Under the pieces are notes generated by a model. It saw only the letters and a program-made list of their open reading frames with translations. It had not been told where the DNA came from and searched no databases. The position numbers and the translations under genes were made by a program. From Bin55 sp963667455 (GTDB lineage: Bacteria; Pseudomonadota; Gammaproteobacteria; Pseudomonadales; Azotimanducaceae): a stretch of DNA of 64,000 nt. Location of the stretch: NCBI GenBank assembly GCA_963667455.2, contig CAXXFR010000026.1, positions 248,001 to 312,000 of the forward strand, written 5' to 3'. Positions 1-9,246 of the stretch are shown one piece after another; the first letter of the stretch is position 1; every line of letters starts with the position of its first letter.

Positions 1-488
1 AGGATTCCGAGTGACAGGCCGATGCGGGTCAACTCGGCCTTGATGTTGTCGAGCGCTGCTTTGCCAATACCGATTGTTTGCAGTAGCTCCCGCTCGGTGA
101 ACTGTACGAGTTCACCGACGGTTGTAATACCCAGCCCCTTTACCGCGTTGCTAGTTCTTGTCGAAAATCTCAACGTCTCCAGTCGTTGCAATAACGTCGA
201 AGACAACGGTTCTTCAATCGCAAGAAAGTCCAATGTGCCGTGTTTGACCGAACACTCCTCTCCGGTGATGAAGTCTTCAGGCGATGCAAGCACCGCCTTT
301 ACTTTAGTCAGAGATCTCTTGCCGAAATTTCGATGTCTAAGGAGGTCGGCATCCGAGAGACTAGCAAGTTCGCCGAGCGTGTTTAGGCCCATGCTGTAAA
401 GACAGTTGTAGAGCCTGGCGGATAGGTCAATGTCGGCAAGGCGGACATTCTTCCAGTCATCGTTCAGGTGAGTGTGATTAACTTTCAC
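1..488 (-). CDS. Partial protein with tandem RNAP alpha-CTD-like helix-hairpin-helix domains
   Basis: The gene runs off the left edge; only its first ~162 codons are present. The translation shows two copies of the fold seen in the RNA polymerase alpha C-terminal domain, at about residues 20-70 (GLNTLGELASLSDADLL) and 95-160 (GITTVGELVQFTERELL, then IGIGKAALDNIKAEL). Such repeats bind DNA or proteins in alpha-CTD and in many stand-alone regulators. The start is taken as GTG at 488: GGAG lies 3 nt upstream, there is no ATG in frame, and a TGA closes the frame further upstream. It is too short and too divergent to be rpoA itself, and the role is unknown. It lies 384 bp downstream of the methyltransferase on the same strand and may or may not belong to that cassette. 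Confidence 0.7.
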   Translation of the reverse strand, partial: MKVNHTHLNDDWKNVRLADIDLSARLYNCLYSMGLNTLGELASLSDADLLRHRNFGKRSLTKVKAVLASPEDFITGEECSVKHGTLDFLAIEEPLSSTLLQRLETLRFSTRTSNAVKGLGITTVGELVQFTERELLQTIGIGKAALDNIKAELTRIGLSLGI

Positions 489-872
489 TGCTCCAATCTC
501 ACGCCTCTGAGTCGCATGCGGCTCAGCACTCTGCCGTCCCTCACAGTTTGCTCGGTCGCAGCAATCCGTTATGAGCCAAGGAAGTCAAGGAGTTCATTTC
601 GTTGATGTCGATTTCCTGGCATCGTCGTGGCACACGAGCGTTTATGTGTCCAAAGTGTAGCGAAACTGACATCCGGCATGAGTCTACCCCTGTCGGCCGG
701 ATCTGTACGAAAAAGCGTTGCTCCGGCGCTGACGGAAGACCATGTATGCCTTACAAAAAAGCCCGAAACTGACACTGATCAGTCGATTCTTGGTTGAGAC
801 CGATGGCTTCAAGAACGAGCGGCCCCGACGTCTCACTCTCATCTCAGATACTGAGTGGAGTCTGGTCATTTA
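489..872. other. No gene seen
   Basis: Spacer between the methyltransferase stop and the alpha-CTD-like gene. Short open frames on both strands show no recognisable domain and no convincing ribosome site apart from the GGAG that serves the GTG at 488. Confidence 0.5.
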
Positions 873-2207
873 TCAAATGGAAGACAAGGCAACAAGCCCC
901 GTCGCATATCCCAATTGCGGCGGAACCGCGTCCCCAATCAAGTGAGCCAGTTTTTGGCGCGACACGGCATCTCCTCGGCGTCCGGCGAATCGAAAATCAT
1001 CTGGGAACCCTTGAAGCCGAGCTCCCTCGTGGGGTGTCAGTCCTCTGGCTTGAGTTGGATGGGTGAATCGACCTCTACCAGGGGAAAGGAAACCCTTCGT
1101 GATTGTTTGAGAGGGTAGATCTGGAAGAATTCTTCCGTAGATCGAGCTGTAACTGTGATTACCGTCTTGATGGCAGACGGGCCGTTCCGCGTTTGGAAGG
1201 TCCCAGACGTTGTTTTCAATCAAGTATTCAACCCGTTGTTGGTTTTCAGCAGATAGACGTGACGGCGAGTCAAAATCCTCCTGTGGGTCCATATCCACCA
1301 GATCCGTAAGAGCATCCTTGGCAGACAACGGCACGCAGACTAGCCCGTCGAAGCATGAGGAGAAGTCGAAGGTAGCGTTCTTGGTAGCGATCAGGAAATG
1401 ACGACGTCGTCTTTGAGGCGTTCCGAAGGACGATGCATCCAGCACACTGTCTCCGTCGTTGATCCTATAGCCAGCCGAGACTAGCATCTCGCTCGCACGC
1501 TGGACCACTCGTTGGCGAGCCCTCCTTACAGCGACTACGTTTTCGATTACAACTGTTCTTGCTCTCAGGGCTATTGCACAAGCAGTCGCTGCCACATAGA
1601 GCTCGTTCCTAGAGTCTGTCCGTCTACTCTTGTTGTTGAAGTTCGAATTCCCCTCGCAAGGCGGGCCGGCGATCACCATGTCGACCTTACCCTCAAGCGA
1701 ACGAAGAGTCTCGTTTGCAATCCTTAATTGCTGAGGCGGAAGGCCGTGTTCGATACCTCCCCCGTTTTGGTAAGTAACCAAGTTCGCTATGTTCTCGCTC
1801 AAGACCCGAAGGGGACGAAGATTGGTCTTGTAGACTTTGGTTGCTTCCGGAAGTACGTCGACACAGAGCTGAAATACCGGTCTCACTCCGACCGCTTCGC
1901 AAGCCCAGCGGACCCCTGTTGCTAGACCGCCGCACCCCGAACACAGATCGACAATATTCAATTCAGGCCGATTGGGGCTTATCTCGATGCGGGGAACGAC
2001 TCCGAGCAAACGCGTGTTCCACCAAACCTTTCTCAAGTCTGAATCAGAAGAAATTCCTCCTGCACCTTGTGGCAATTCCATTTCCGAAACACCGAAGAAA
2101 GAACCCGCCCTGGTCTCCCGAATCAGTCGATCTCCTTCACATCGAAACGATTCGGAAGGTGCCGTCGTTTTGCTCCTACTACGTTCCTCCAGCATCGAAG
2201 ACTTCAT
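873..2207 (-). CDS. DNA (cytosine-5) methyltransferase
   Basis: C5-methyltransferase that would transfer a methyl group from S-adenosylmethionine to cytosine in a target sequence. Family motifs appear in order: SAM-binding motif I (DLCSGCGGL, residues ~87-95), the catalytic Pro-Cys motif IV (GPPCEG, Cys ~184), the ENV motif VI (~222-224) and the QRRRR motif VIII (~265-269). C-terminal motifs follow (LTPHEGARLQGFPDDF, then a GDAVPP motif near the end). At 444 aa it is of normal length. An ATG at 2240 is in frame, but the ATG at 2207 overlaps the upstream stop as ATGA and is preferred. It is the last gene of a four-gene minus-strand cassette with a GHKL ATPase, which suggests a modification-based defence system. 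Confidence 0.92.
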   Translation of the reverse strand: MKSSMLEERSRSKTTAPSESFRCEGDRLIRETRAGSFFGVSEMELPQGAGGISSDSDLRKVWWNTRLLGVVPRIEISPNRPELNIVDLCSGCGGLATGVRWACEAVGVRPVFQLCVDVLPEATKVYKTNLRPLRVLSENIANLVTYQNGGGIEHGLPPQQLRIANETLRSLEGKVDMVIAGPPCEGNSNFNNKSRRTDSRNELYVAATACAIALRARTVVIENVVAVRRARQRVVQRASEMLVSAGYRINDGDSVLDASSFGTPQRRRRHFLIATKNATFDFSSCFDGLVCVPLSAKDALTDLVDMDPQEDFDSPSRLSAENQQRVEYLIENNVWDLPNAERPVCHQDGNHSYSSIYGRILPDLPSQTITKGFLSPGRGRFTHPTQARGLTPHEGARLQGFPDDFRFAGRRGDAVSRQKLAHLIGDAVPPQLGYATGLVALSSI

Positions 2208-2935
2208 TCCGCGACGCTCTGGAGGTCGAGACTTTCCCAAATGTCACGAATGAGTTCAAGACTCTCCGAGTCGTCAAGCAACTCAAAAGCCATCGATGCG
2301 TTCCGGCGGGTCACTTCCTTGGCTAACTGTCGGTATTGCTCTCGGCTCAAATACTGGGTCCCTTCATTCGGAAAAACGAACCGAATGAAAGCTCGCGCCA
2401 GCTGTGGGACGCTACCGAAATCAATTCTGACAACATGGGATTGCCATACGTCTACGTCACCGCGACGAGATAACTCGTATGGATCTTCCAAGTCAGGTTC
2501 CAGGACCGACTGTGCACAAAACCACAAGTAAGCGTACATTCCGTCCTTGAGCAGCCCGAACCCAAAATACTGCTCCCGGGCATGTCCGGTTTCTCGCTTG
2601 GGATAACGCCAATCAACGAGTTCCGCGAGTTCCCCGTCAGCGGAAAATGTCAGCCAACGCCAGAATCCTGCATCTCCAGCTATGATCGGATGAAGTCCTA
2701 GGTGGCGATGGACCAGTGATGCAGCCTGTCGTTCGAACGGGTAGCCTGGTCGGTCGATTTCGTATGCCAACTCCATTAGAACGTTGGACAAGCTGACTGA
2801 CTGTGCTTCGTCGAACGCGGGCCCGCGAACCTGTACTGTGGATTCTTTGACCAAGGATTCAATCGAACGGTCAGCTTTGTATCCTTCGAATGCTCGTCGA
2901 GCCGCCTCCAATGACAGCGTCGGGTATGTCGACAC
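2204..2935 (-). CDS. DUF6339-like protein of the methyltransferase/GHKL cassette
   Basis: A 243-aa soluble protein with a GTG start at 2935 and a strong GGGGAGG site just upstream. It resembles DUF6339 family members: a central aromatic-rich segment (FWRWLTFSADGELAELVDW), then a conserved-looking YLWFCAQSV stretch followed by an acidic EDPYEL segment. The family has no established biochemical activity but often sits next to methyltransferases and ATPases. No PD-(D/E)XK, HNH or GIY-YIG motif was recognised. It overlaps the methyltransferase by 4 nt and lies 14 nt after the preceding gene. The family assignment is from memory of its general sequence features and is only moderately secure. Confidence 0.7.
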   Translation of the reverse strand: MSTYPTLSLEAARRAFEGYKADRSIESLVKESTVQVRGPAFDEAQSVSLSNVLMELAYEIDRPGYPFERQAASLVHRHLGLHPIIAGDAGFWRWLTFSADGELAELVDWRYPKRETGHAREQYFGFGLLKDGMYAYLWFCAQSVLEPDLEDPYELSRRGDVDVWQSHVVRIDFGSVPQLARAFIRFVFPNEGTQYLSREQYRQLAKEVTRRNASMAFELLDDSESLELIRDIWESLDLQSVAE

Positions 2936-2949
2936 TATTCCTGCCTCCC

Positions 2950-3873
2950 CTAGAGCTTCGTGAAGGAATGGTTAAGACCGGTGAGTTTTTGAGCCCACGA
3001 GTGGACTACTCCCAGGAAATTTGCTCGGTCCCGTCGCGCTAGGATTTCATCCTCATTGAGTCCCGAAACATTCGATAGCTGTTCGAACATGACCTTTCGC
3101 AGTCCCGTTTCCTCAATTGGCTTGTCTCCCTCTCCGATTGCTCTCGTAGCCAGTTCGGAAAAAATTGCGGCGGCCATCTCGCAACGAATGAGCTCCGCCA
3201 CTTCTTCATCGTTGTCCAGCACTTGAAACGCTTCCCGCAAGTCTTCGTTCAACAGAATTTCCACGGTCTCTACCGGAGGATGTTCAAGATCTTCTCTCAA
3301 CCAATTGATCAGCCACACCGTGTCCCCAGACACTCCTTGCTGTTCGAAATCTTCAGGAGGTACCCAGCGAACGGGTATCTTGGGAGACTGCGTCATAGTG
3401 CGTAGCTTGAATGTACGCCGCGCAACCACATCCGCCTTGTGCGAAGCGACACCGGAACCACGGTCCGCCGTCTCCGTAGGCGTGGCGACCACACTTACGT
3501 CGACCCGGTCGGATTGAGAGAAATTTGACCATGCGTCTGCCAGTTCTACGGGCTCTGCAGGCAATTCGTATGCGTTACATTGATATACCCTTGAAAACTT
3601 GTTGAGTTCCCTATCGCGGATCAACACCGACACCAAGATGTCGTCGTCTTCCAGACCTGTTGCAGCTGCTAGTTCATCCACGTTGGCGCACACTCGCACC
3701 GCTGGATTGAAGTCCGTCCAGAAGTCAGGCGTGATTACTCGCGTTTCCGCTTGATTGAAAGATTCCGAAGTCCGTAGCCGAAGTGCACAAAGTTCCAATC
3801 CCTTGCTGAAGGTCTTGAAAGGCTCGATGGACTCGGTTTCGTTCGCGCTCCAAGAGACTCTAGGCTCGCTCAC
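2950..3873 (-). CDS. Unknown protein of the methyltransferase/GHKL cassette
   Basis: A 307-aa soluble protein of no family I recognise. The start is GTG at 3873, overlapping the GHKL ATPase stop as GTGA, so the two are probably translationally coupled. The N-terminal ~190 residues look beta-rich; the C-terminal ~120 residues are predicted helical, acidic and leucine-rich (VETVEILLNEDLREAFQVL, then EVAELIRCEMAAAIFSELA). No signal peptide, membrane segment or catalytic motif is visible. Position and coupling suggest a structural or adaptor partner of the ATPase. It could also carry an unrecognised nuclease fold, since no nuclease is otherwise evident in the cassette. Confidence 0.8.
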   Translation of the reverse strand: MSEPRVSWSANETESIEPFKTFSKGLELCALRLRTSESFNQAETRVITPDFWTDFNPAVRVCANVDELAAATGLEDDDILVSVLIRDRELNKFSRVYQCNAYELPAEPVELADAWSNFSQSDRVDVSVVATPTETADRGSGVASHKADVVARRTFKLRTMTQSPKIPVRWVPPEDFEQQGVSGDTVWLINWLREDLEHPPVETVEILLNEDLREAFQVLDNDEEVAELIRCEMAAAIFSELATRAIGEGDKPIEETGLRKVMFEQLSNVSGLNEDEILARRDRANFLGVVHSWAQKLTGLNHSFTKL

Positions 3874-5720
3874 GAGTCCTCACCCCCAGAAAATCTCGAA
3901 TGTTCTCTCGTGACCGTCACAGTCCAACGTGTGCTCCACATCTGCTTTACTCGAGCTGAAGCGTGGAATGTCTCGGCTACGCCGGGTGTGAGTTCGACTT
4001 CAAACGAGCCGGAGCTGTTTGAAATCAAATCACCGTCTTCGTTAGTCACCTTGCAGGAAACGGACGCACCTGGTCGCGCTTCTGCATCCTCGAGAACGCG
4101 CAAGACGGCTTTCACTTTGCAATTGACTGGCTCTGCACTGACTCCTTCTGCCAATGCGATGGTGAAGTCAAGATAGTCGGTGATGGGTTCGCGGGCGAGA
4201 TTTCGCCACCCCTTCTTATGGACGGTGAATGCCCTCCGTGTTGGCTCCGGAGGAGGCACGGGGCCCGGTTTCCTTTTTCTGAATATTGAGCCAAGTATTT
4301 CATCCAGAAACTCCAAGCCTTCACTCGGGCCCTTTCGTGGGGCGTTTTTCAGTCGGGTCTGAAAGTCTCGAAATCTAGCCTTGATTCGTTCATGGGTAAT
4401 TCGAACCAAATCTACGGCCGATTCGCCCAAAGATCGTTCCAAGCGGGAACTGCTGTAGTTCCACCGATCATGAGCTTCCGGCTCGGATAAAGTGAAACAC
4501 TTCTTCGGTCTCTCCCCAATAGCCTCGAAAACGCCCACAGCATCCGGATCATCCTCTCTTGCATAACTCTGGTTGTACTCGATAACCAAACCACTACGAA
4601 TGAGTGCGACGGCGTTTGCGAGATTCTTGCGCTCAACGTGCGCTACTTCAGTTTTGCGGAGTGCTTTCATACAAAGGTGACCAACCTCTCCGCTAGCCGC
4701 AAGTCTGATTTTCTTGCTCTCGTATGCGTCAGGTTCCACTCCTTGTTTGATGTTTGAATAGCAATCAAGGAACGGTTTCAATTCGCTCCTATTTCGGGGC
4801 AGCGGAGACGGCAGCCGGGTGTTCCCGTCGAAAAATTCCAATTCGACGTACTCCTCATCATGTTCGTCGAACGTCCGAGGCCACCAAAATCTCTCGCAGG
4901 CATCGAGACAATCCCTCGGCTCCAAGTCGCAATCCAACAGCATTACGGTCAGTCCGGTATCGTGTGGTGATCTCGCTTCCAATCCAACGCTCTCGGCGAA
5001 TTCATGAGCGTCGGTATCGGCCAGCGGTCGCGCTGGGTAAGCGCTCGTGCCTGAGGGAGTACCAAAGAACGCGTGACCTGTGAAGTCGCTGTCTCTTATT
5101 GAATGTGCTGGCAAGAATGCAGTTGCCATGAAACGTGCACTCGCTCCGTCTGTCGCATCGCTTGGTTCAAAGCAAGAGTAGTAGGCCATCGTGCGAATTC
5201 TCGATGTGACTGCATAGACCATCTTTCCAACGCCGTACGAACCCAACATCCCGCCACCGTCTTCCTGCTTGTGAGACGCATAAATCGACAGTACGAGGTT
5301 GTAAAACCTACTGTTTATTCCATCCGATTTCTGCCAGTCTCCACCAAGACCGTTGGTATTGTGATCAGTCAATATCAGCGCCGAGATGGGATCGTCGGGA
5401 TCGTTCAAACTGGCGAGGCAGGTCTCGTTGTACTTGAACCATCCATGTGCCTCAGGGAAAGCTCTTGCGCGCTCCGCCATTTCCTCTAGTCCAAGTCTGC
5501 TTACCAGTGCGAATTTCTCGTCGCCCCGATACTGCTTGCGCCTGACGGAAAAGCGTACCGGATCAGTGGCTTCGGACTTTCGTTCGTCAACCGAATTCTG
5601 TATCGCTTCTCGCATGAGGAGCTCGGCATCCTTGAGAGCCGTATGCTGTAAAGGATTTGCCATTTGGTCTGCAGGAACCATCATTGCAGCTTGATGTAAG
5701 AAATGCCACTCAGGTTGCAT
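3870..5720 (-). CDS. GHKL-type (MutL/MORC-like) ATPase
   Basis: A 616-aa protein with a GHKL (Hsp90/MutL/histidine-kinase) ATP-binding domain. The N-box is REAIQNSVDE (residues ~37-46, metal-binding Asn 42), the D-x-x-x-G box is DHNTNGLGG (~115-123) and the glycine-rich lid is LGSYGVGK (~157-164). The C-terminal ~120 residues look beta-rich and follow a basic, proline-rich linker (RKRKPGPVPPPEPTRR). GHKL ATPases of this general kind have been described in bacterial restriction-modification operons as relatives of eukaryotic MORC proteins. The ATG at 5720 has AGAGGAAG upstream. It is the first gene of the cassette, so its upstream region should hold the promoter. Most likely an ATP-driven clamp acting on DNA; this is inference. 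Confidence 0.82.
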   Translation of the reverse strand: MQPEWHFLHQAAMMVPADQMANPLQHTALKDAELLMREAIQNSVDERKSEATDPVRFSVRRKQYRGDEKFALVSRLGLEEMAERARAFPEAHGWFKYNETCLASLNDPDDPISALILTDHNTNGLGGDWQKSDGINSRFYNLVLSIYASHKQEDGGGMLGSYGVGKMVYAVTSRIRTMAYYSCFEPSDATDGASARFMATAFLPAHSIRDSDFTGHAFFGTPSGTSAYPARPLADTDAHEFAESVGLEARSPHDTGLTVMLLDCDLEPRDCLDACERFWWPRTFDEHDEEYVELEFFDGNTRLPSPLPRNRSELKPFLDCYSNIKQGVEPDAYESKKIRLAASGEVGHLCMKALRKTEVAHVERKNLANAVALIRSGLVIEYNQSYAREDDPDAVGVFEAIGERPKKCFTLSEPEAHDRWNYSSSRLERSLGESAVDLVRITHERIKARFRDFQTRLKNAPRKGPSEGLEFLDEILGSIFRKRKPGPVPPPEPTRRAFTVHKKGWRNLAREPITDYLDFTIALAEGVSAEPVNCKVKAVLRVLEDAEARPGASVSCKVTNEDGDLISNSSGSFEVELTPGVAETFHASARVKQMWSTRWTVTVTREHSRFSGGEDS

Positions 5721-6836
5721 GTCTTCCTCTCCTGAAGTTGACTATGTCGAGTCTAGTTTGAACAGATTCAGTCACTGTTTGCTTTGCCACATTGATCACA
5801 ATCACCTCATTGATGTACTTCGGCAAACTTGAGATTCTTCTTCGTGAAGAAGAAGTATCTCGTGAACCGCCCTATAGCACAATTTTTCGGTTTCTTGATT
5901 GCTGCTTCGGAATGGGAACGCGAGAAACAAAAGACTCGCGTTACTCTCGGCTTCAGACGAACGCAGTGGTTCTGGGATCAGGTCTCGGGGACGCGTGTGG
6001 AATTCACGAACCTCCAGAAGCCAATTCACTTCTACCAGCCAGAAGTCCAGAGACCCTACTCACAAACGAGTAGTCCAAACAGCTATTCATCGAATTCCCT
6101 GCTGTTTCACAAGGGTGGCAGTCTCCAAGATGGGGCACATGATAGCAATCGACTCTCGGTCGACAGTCAACATGCCGAGCTTGCCAGCGAGGATGGCCTT
6201 CTCAGGCTAGAGGGTTCGCGGTTCACTGGGAACTCTGTTGGGTTTCGGCAGTTTTGGCGATCGAACACAGGCGAATTACCCCGTTGTCCGGAAACGAGCC
6301 AGCCTTGGCTGTTCGACTGTATTCGAGATCTACATCCAAGGCGGAGTTAACGAAGAACAAGGTGTGCCATCCTCACCTGGCCTGTTGGAGACGAGAGTGT
6401 AATCAGCAACCCTAATGCTGTCTGCCTCAAGAAGAGGGACTCCAAGCATTCGCTGGGTTAGTGCCTAATCGAAGTCAAGTTGGTCAACTCGGTCAACTCT
6501 TCCACGGCTCGGGCGTTCTTGTTTCCAACTGCTGGTTCACTCGACTTCCAAACCGTCCCGACTACAGTCAACACGTTTGAGTCCTATCACAGTCCTCGTG
6601 ACCTGTAGATGGCCTGCTTGGATCATGTCGATCATAAGTTGGACGTGCACTCGTCAACTTGCTGAGTCAGGTACAATGCTGGGTGTTGCGGTGATCTAGC
6701 AATTGAAGCTGCGTGTAGGCTAGAGTCTAAGAATCGGTCAAATTCGCCGCAGGTGTTGAAGCCAGAACTCTACACACCCAACTTCGGAACGCGATCGACA
6801 AAGACTAACGAAATAAAATGGCGGAGGAACTATTCC
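5721..6836. other. No gene supported (about 1.1 kb)
   Basis: Region between the divergent GHKL cassette and the GIY-YIG gene. A 173-codon open frame (5829-6350, plus) has no ribosome site, no family resemblance and poor-looking composition, so it is not called. A 9-bp direct repeat GGTCAACTC occurs twice in tandem near 6480-6500. The region must contain the promoter of the minus-strand cassette near 5730-5800, but no clear -35/-10 pair could be fixed by eye. Confidence 0.45.
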
Positions 6837-7181
6837 ATGGAAACAGCTTATTGGTATTGGTCTGGGCTAGAGTTCGAAATCTTCTCCAAGGACGACGAAT
6901 TGCCTTCATTCGGTGGTCTCTATATATTTTGCTCCTTCGATTCTGACCTTTGGTTCTTGAAAAAGAAGTGGAGACCCCTCTATGTTGGCGAGACGCAGTC
7001 TATTGCCGATAGAGTTTCTCCCAATCACAAGTATTGGAAGGAGGCTGTGCAACACCGATTGTCCCACATTCATGTTCACCCTGAGCCACAAAAGATTCGC
7101 AGACTAGACCTGGAGAAGCAATTGATTCGTGATCTTCAACCAAAGATGAACGAAAAACATCGATATGTGTCGCATCCGTGA
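6837..7181 (+). CDS. GIY-YIG family nuclease
   Basis: A small (114 aa) GIY-YIG endonuclease domain. The first beta-strand carries the GIY equivalent (GGLYIF), the second carries the YIG equivalent (PLYVGET), and the expected Arg follows (SIADRV). A C-terminal glutamate lies in a LDLEKQLIRDLQPKMNEK segment, which fits the metal-binding Glu and the usual E-x-x-x-I-x-x-x-x-P-x-x-N ending. GIY-YIG domains cut DNA through a single metal ion. The start is the ATG at 6837 with GGAGG 9 nt upstream; an in-frame ATG at 6753 lacks a site. It is a stand-alone gene, divergent from the methyltransferase cassette; whether it acts as that cassette's nuclease is open. Confidence 0.75.
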   Translation: METAYWYWSGLEFEIFSKDDELPSFGGLYIFCSFDSDLWFLKKKWRPLYVGETQSIADRVSPNHKYWKEAVQHRLSHIHVHPEPQKIRRLDLEKQLIRDLQPKMNEKHRYVSHP

Positions 7182-7455
7182 CCCTTCCAGCTGAAAAGAA
7201 GTGGAGAGTAAGATGTTTACAGAATGATGAGCAGTCGTTGTAAACTCCCTTTGCATGACATCTCGACTTGACTCAGAGTATCTGGCTTATGCCTCGTGAA
7301 CTTCCCTTAACTCCGGCTTACACTGGCACAATCCACCAAGACAAGAGACTCAGCAACATTGCTCTTGATCGCTCTTGGACCGATTCCTGCCAGATTGCGT
7401 CGCCGACAAACAAGCTATCCCATTCGCTAGGACTTGGTTACTATAGGATCGCCTT

Positions 7456-7842
7456 ATGAGACATCTGGAATGGTTGGACATCAGGGAGACGGCTCTCCGT
7501 CGATTGCTCTGAGTCTTCAAGAGAACAAAGGCATCGGTTGCCGGCCCAGTCTGGTCTACTGGCACGCAAGATCGTCCGTCTGCCTGGGAAGAGCTATTCA
7601 TAGAATGATTGGGTGCCATCCAATATGGTCCATTCAAACCGCTGACCGCACGTCTCGACGGCATGAAATTGACTGCGAGCTCGGCTAGATTCACGGCAAC
7701 AGCGTCCAACGAGATCTCGGGAAATGGACCGACTCAAACTCAGGAGTCTTACACTCTTGGGCTTGCGATGAATGGTCATTCGAACGCTGACGCTCTGATT
7801 GAACGACGATTCTCACAAAATCATTCGATATTCATCCTCTAG
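7456..7842 (+). pseudogene. Decayed reading frame with two in-frame TGA codons
   Basis: One reading frame from an ATG at 7456 to a TAG at 7842 looks protein-like throughout but is broken by TGA after about 18 codons and again about 33 codons later. The start reads MRHLEWLDIRETALRRLL, the middle contains WSTGTQDRPSAWEELF, and the last part GAIQYGPFKPLTARLDGMK. The phase is unchanged across both stops, which is what nonsense decay of a ~128-codon gene would give. No family was recognised. The surrounding 7182-7455 and 7843-8010 stretches show no gene. Confidence 0.3.
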
Positions 7843-8010
7843 CAAGGACTTCAAACTGAGTGAGCTGCCGTGTCCGGTGTGGGAACTCCCGCACACAAGA
7901 AACTCTCTGCGAACTCCCTTTCATAACCCTGGGTCCAAGGAGGTCATTCCATTTCAAGAATCATTGCTGTGAAGCTGGACGAACGATATTCCGTTGAGTC
8001 TCAGGAGCAA

Positions 8011-8433
8011 ATGACAGTGCAAGCCAACCTCCAAACGCTTGATCTCAGACTGCATTCTTCCTTCGATGCGCATCCGGTCGAAGACGGCATCACTCATTCG
8101 GCCGAGAAAGTCATCGAACGAGCGCTCCTATCGGGAGATGAAGAATTGGTATGTGGATGGCTCGCTCAGATGTCTGCTGATACCGAGAGATCCGTATTTG
8201 CGGCTTCAGTCTTGCGATGTCTAGGTCGCCTGACTGTAGGAGACTCGACTTGGCGTGCTGAAGTGGTGCGAATAGCTCTTTCCTCTCAGGATGTCGAGAT
8301 GAGGGATGCAGCCATCCAAGCTACCAAGTGGTGGGGAGATCCAGAGTTGAAACGTGTGCTACAACTCCATTCTGAGACAGAGCCTTGGCTTCGTGAGTAC
8401 ATTGAGGGTGTTGCGGACTCGATCGATGGATAG
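8011..8433 (+). CDS. Small HEAT-repeat-like helical protein
   Basis: A 140-aa protein. The start is the ATG at 8011 with CAGGAG 4 nt upstream, preferred over a GTG at 7969. The sequence reads as paired amphipathic helices: VIERALLSGDEELVCGWL, SVFAASVLRCLGRL, WRAEVVRIALSSQDVEMRD, then a conserved-looking tail WWGDPELKRVLQLHSETEP. This is the pattern of a short HEAT/ARM-type repeat, and such small proteins often act as adaptors or immunity factors. A frameshifted relative with the same tail lies at 19330-19581. No enzyme motif, signal peptide or membrane segment is visible. Confidence 0.65.
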   Translation: MTVQANLQTLDLRLHSSFDAHPVEDGITHSAEKVIERALLSGDEELVCGWLAQMSADTERSVFAASVLRCLGRLTVGDSTWRAEVVRIALSSQDVEMRDAAIQATKWWGDPELKRVLQLHSETEPWLREYIEGVADSIDG

Positions 8434-9246
8434 ACGTTGTCCCGAACGATCAGAGTTTATGCTGAATCCAGTTTCCTCTGCAATACCACAACTCGGCAAG
8501 CAGAACAACGTGCCGACACATCTGTGGTCTCCAACACAGCCACCTCTCCGTGCCAATCTGAATCAACGGATAGCCCTAGCCTCGACATGTCGACATCACT
8601 TTGCTAGATGCCACCATCGGATCGCGCTTTCAACCCAGTCGCTCTTCCCCAGTTTCCAACCTAGCAAACTCCAGACACTCTAGGTCGAACCTTAGTCTGC
8701 ACGTACCTTTGGATATCGCACTTTAGTACAGACGGAACACTCGGCGACCAACCAATAGCTTGCAGTTGTCAGTATCCGGTCGCTCCGACCAGTTCAGCTC
8801 TGCAACGTCTACCCCCTTCCAACAGACCCAATTGTCAAGAGTCGCACTCGACAGTGAAGCCAGGAGTTCCCGTTTACCTACAAACTGCTAATTCATGAGC
8901 CGATCAGTGCTCTCTTGGCTTTGTACTTGACGTAGGCGCAACAAGCCAGTGACAGCACCCTGGAGCTAAGCTGGCTATGTGACCAGGACGAGAAAGTAGA
9001 TTCCCGATTTCGGCAAGTGTTCAACAACATTCCGAGATAAATGGGAAACTATTCTGAACTTGGGAGTTAACCGCAGTTCATTGGACGTCAATCCATCTTG
9101 GATTCGCATCGATTCGGCAGAGAACAAGCCTCAATTCAAACTCGAACACCAATCAGGGTTGAAAGGCCAGTTTGTGACCCCATGAACTTGTTAGCAGGAT
9201 TGACTTCCGTAGACGAAAGCGACTGATATCACAGGAGAAAACGCCG
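8434..9246. other. No gene supported (about 0.8 kb)
   Basis: Spacer upstream of the CBASS operon. Open frames are short, lack ribosome sites and show no domain. The AGGAGA just before the cyclase ATG at 9247 is the only feature fixed; the operon promoter is presumably within the last few hundred bases but was not identified. Confidence 0.45.

Noticed and set aside
22..399. Plus-strand open frame of 125 codons
   Set aside because: It is antisense to the alpha-CTD-like gene, whose minus-strand translation has clear repeated structure.
2208..2240. Longer N-terminus for the C5 methyltransferase
   Set aside because: The ATG at 2207 overlaps the upstream stop as ATGA, as do other junctions in this cassette; the extra 11 residues add no family sequence.
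4112..5694. Several open frames inside the GHKL ATPase gene on both strands
   Set aside because: They are shadows of a well-supported coding region.
5829..6350. Plus-strand open frame of 173 codons
   Set aside because: No ribosome site, no family resemblance and unlikely composition; treated as non-coding.
7456..7842. TGA read as an amino acid (alternative genetic code)
   Set aside because: TGA is the normal stop of many intact genes here (for example the ATGA and GTGA overlaps), and TAA and TAG also appear inside relic frames.
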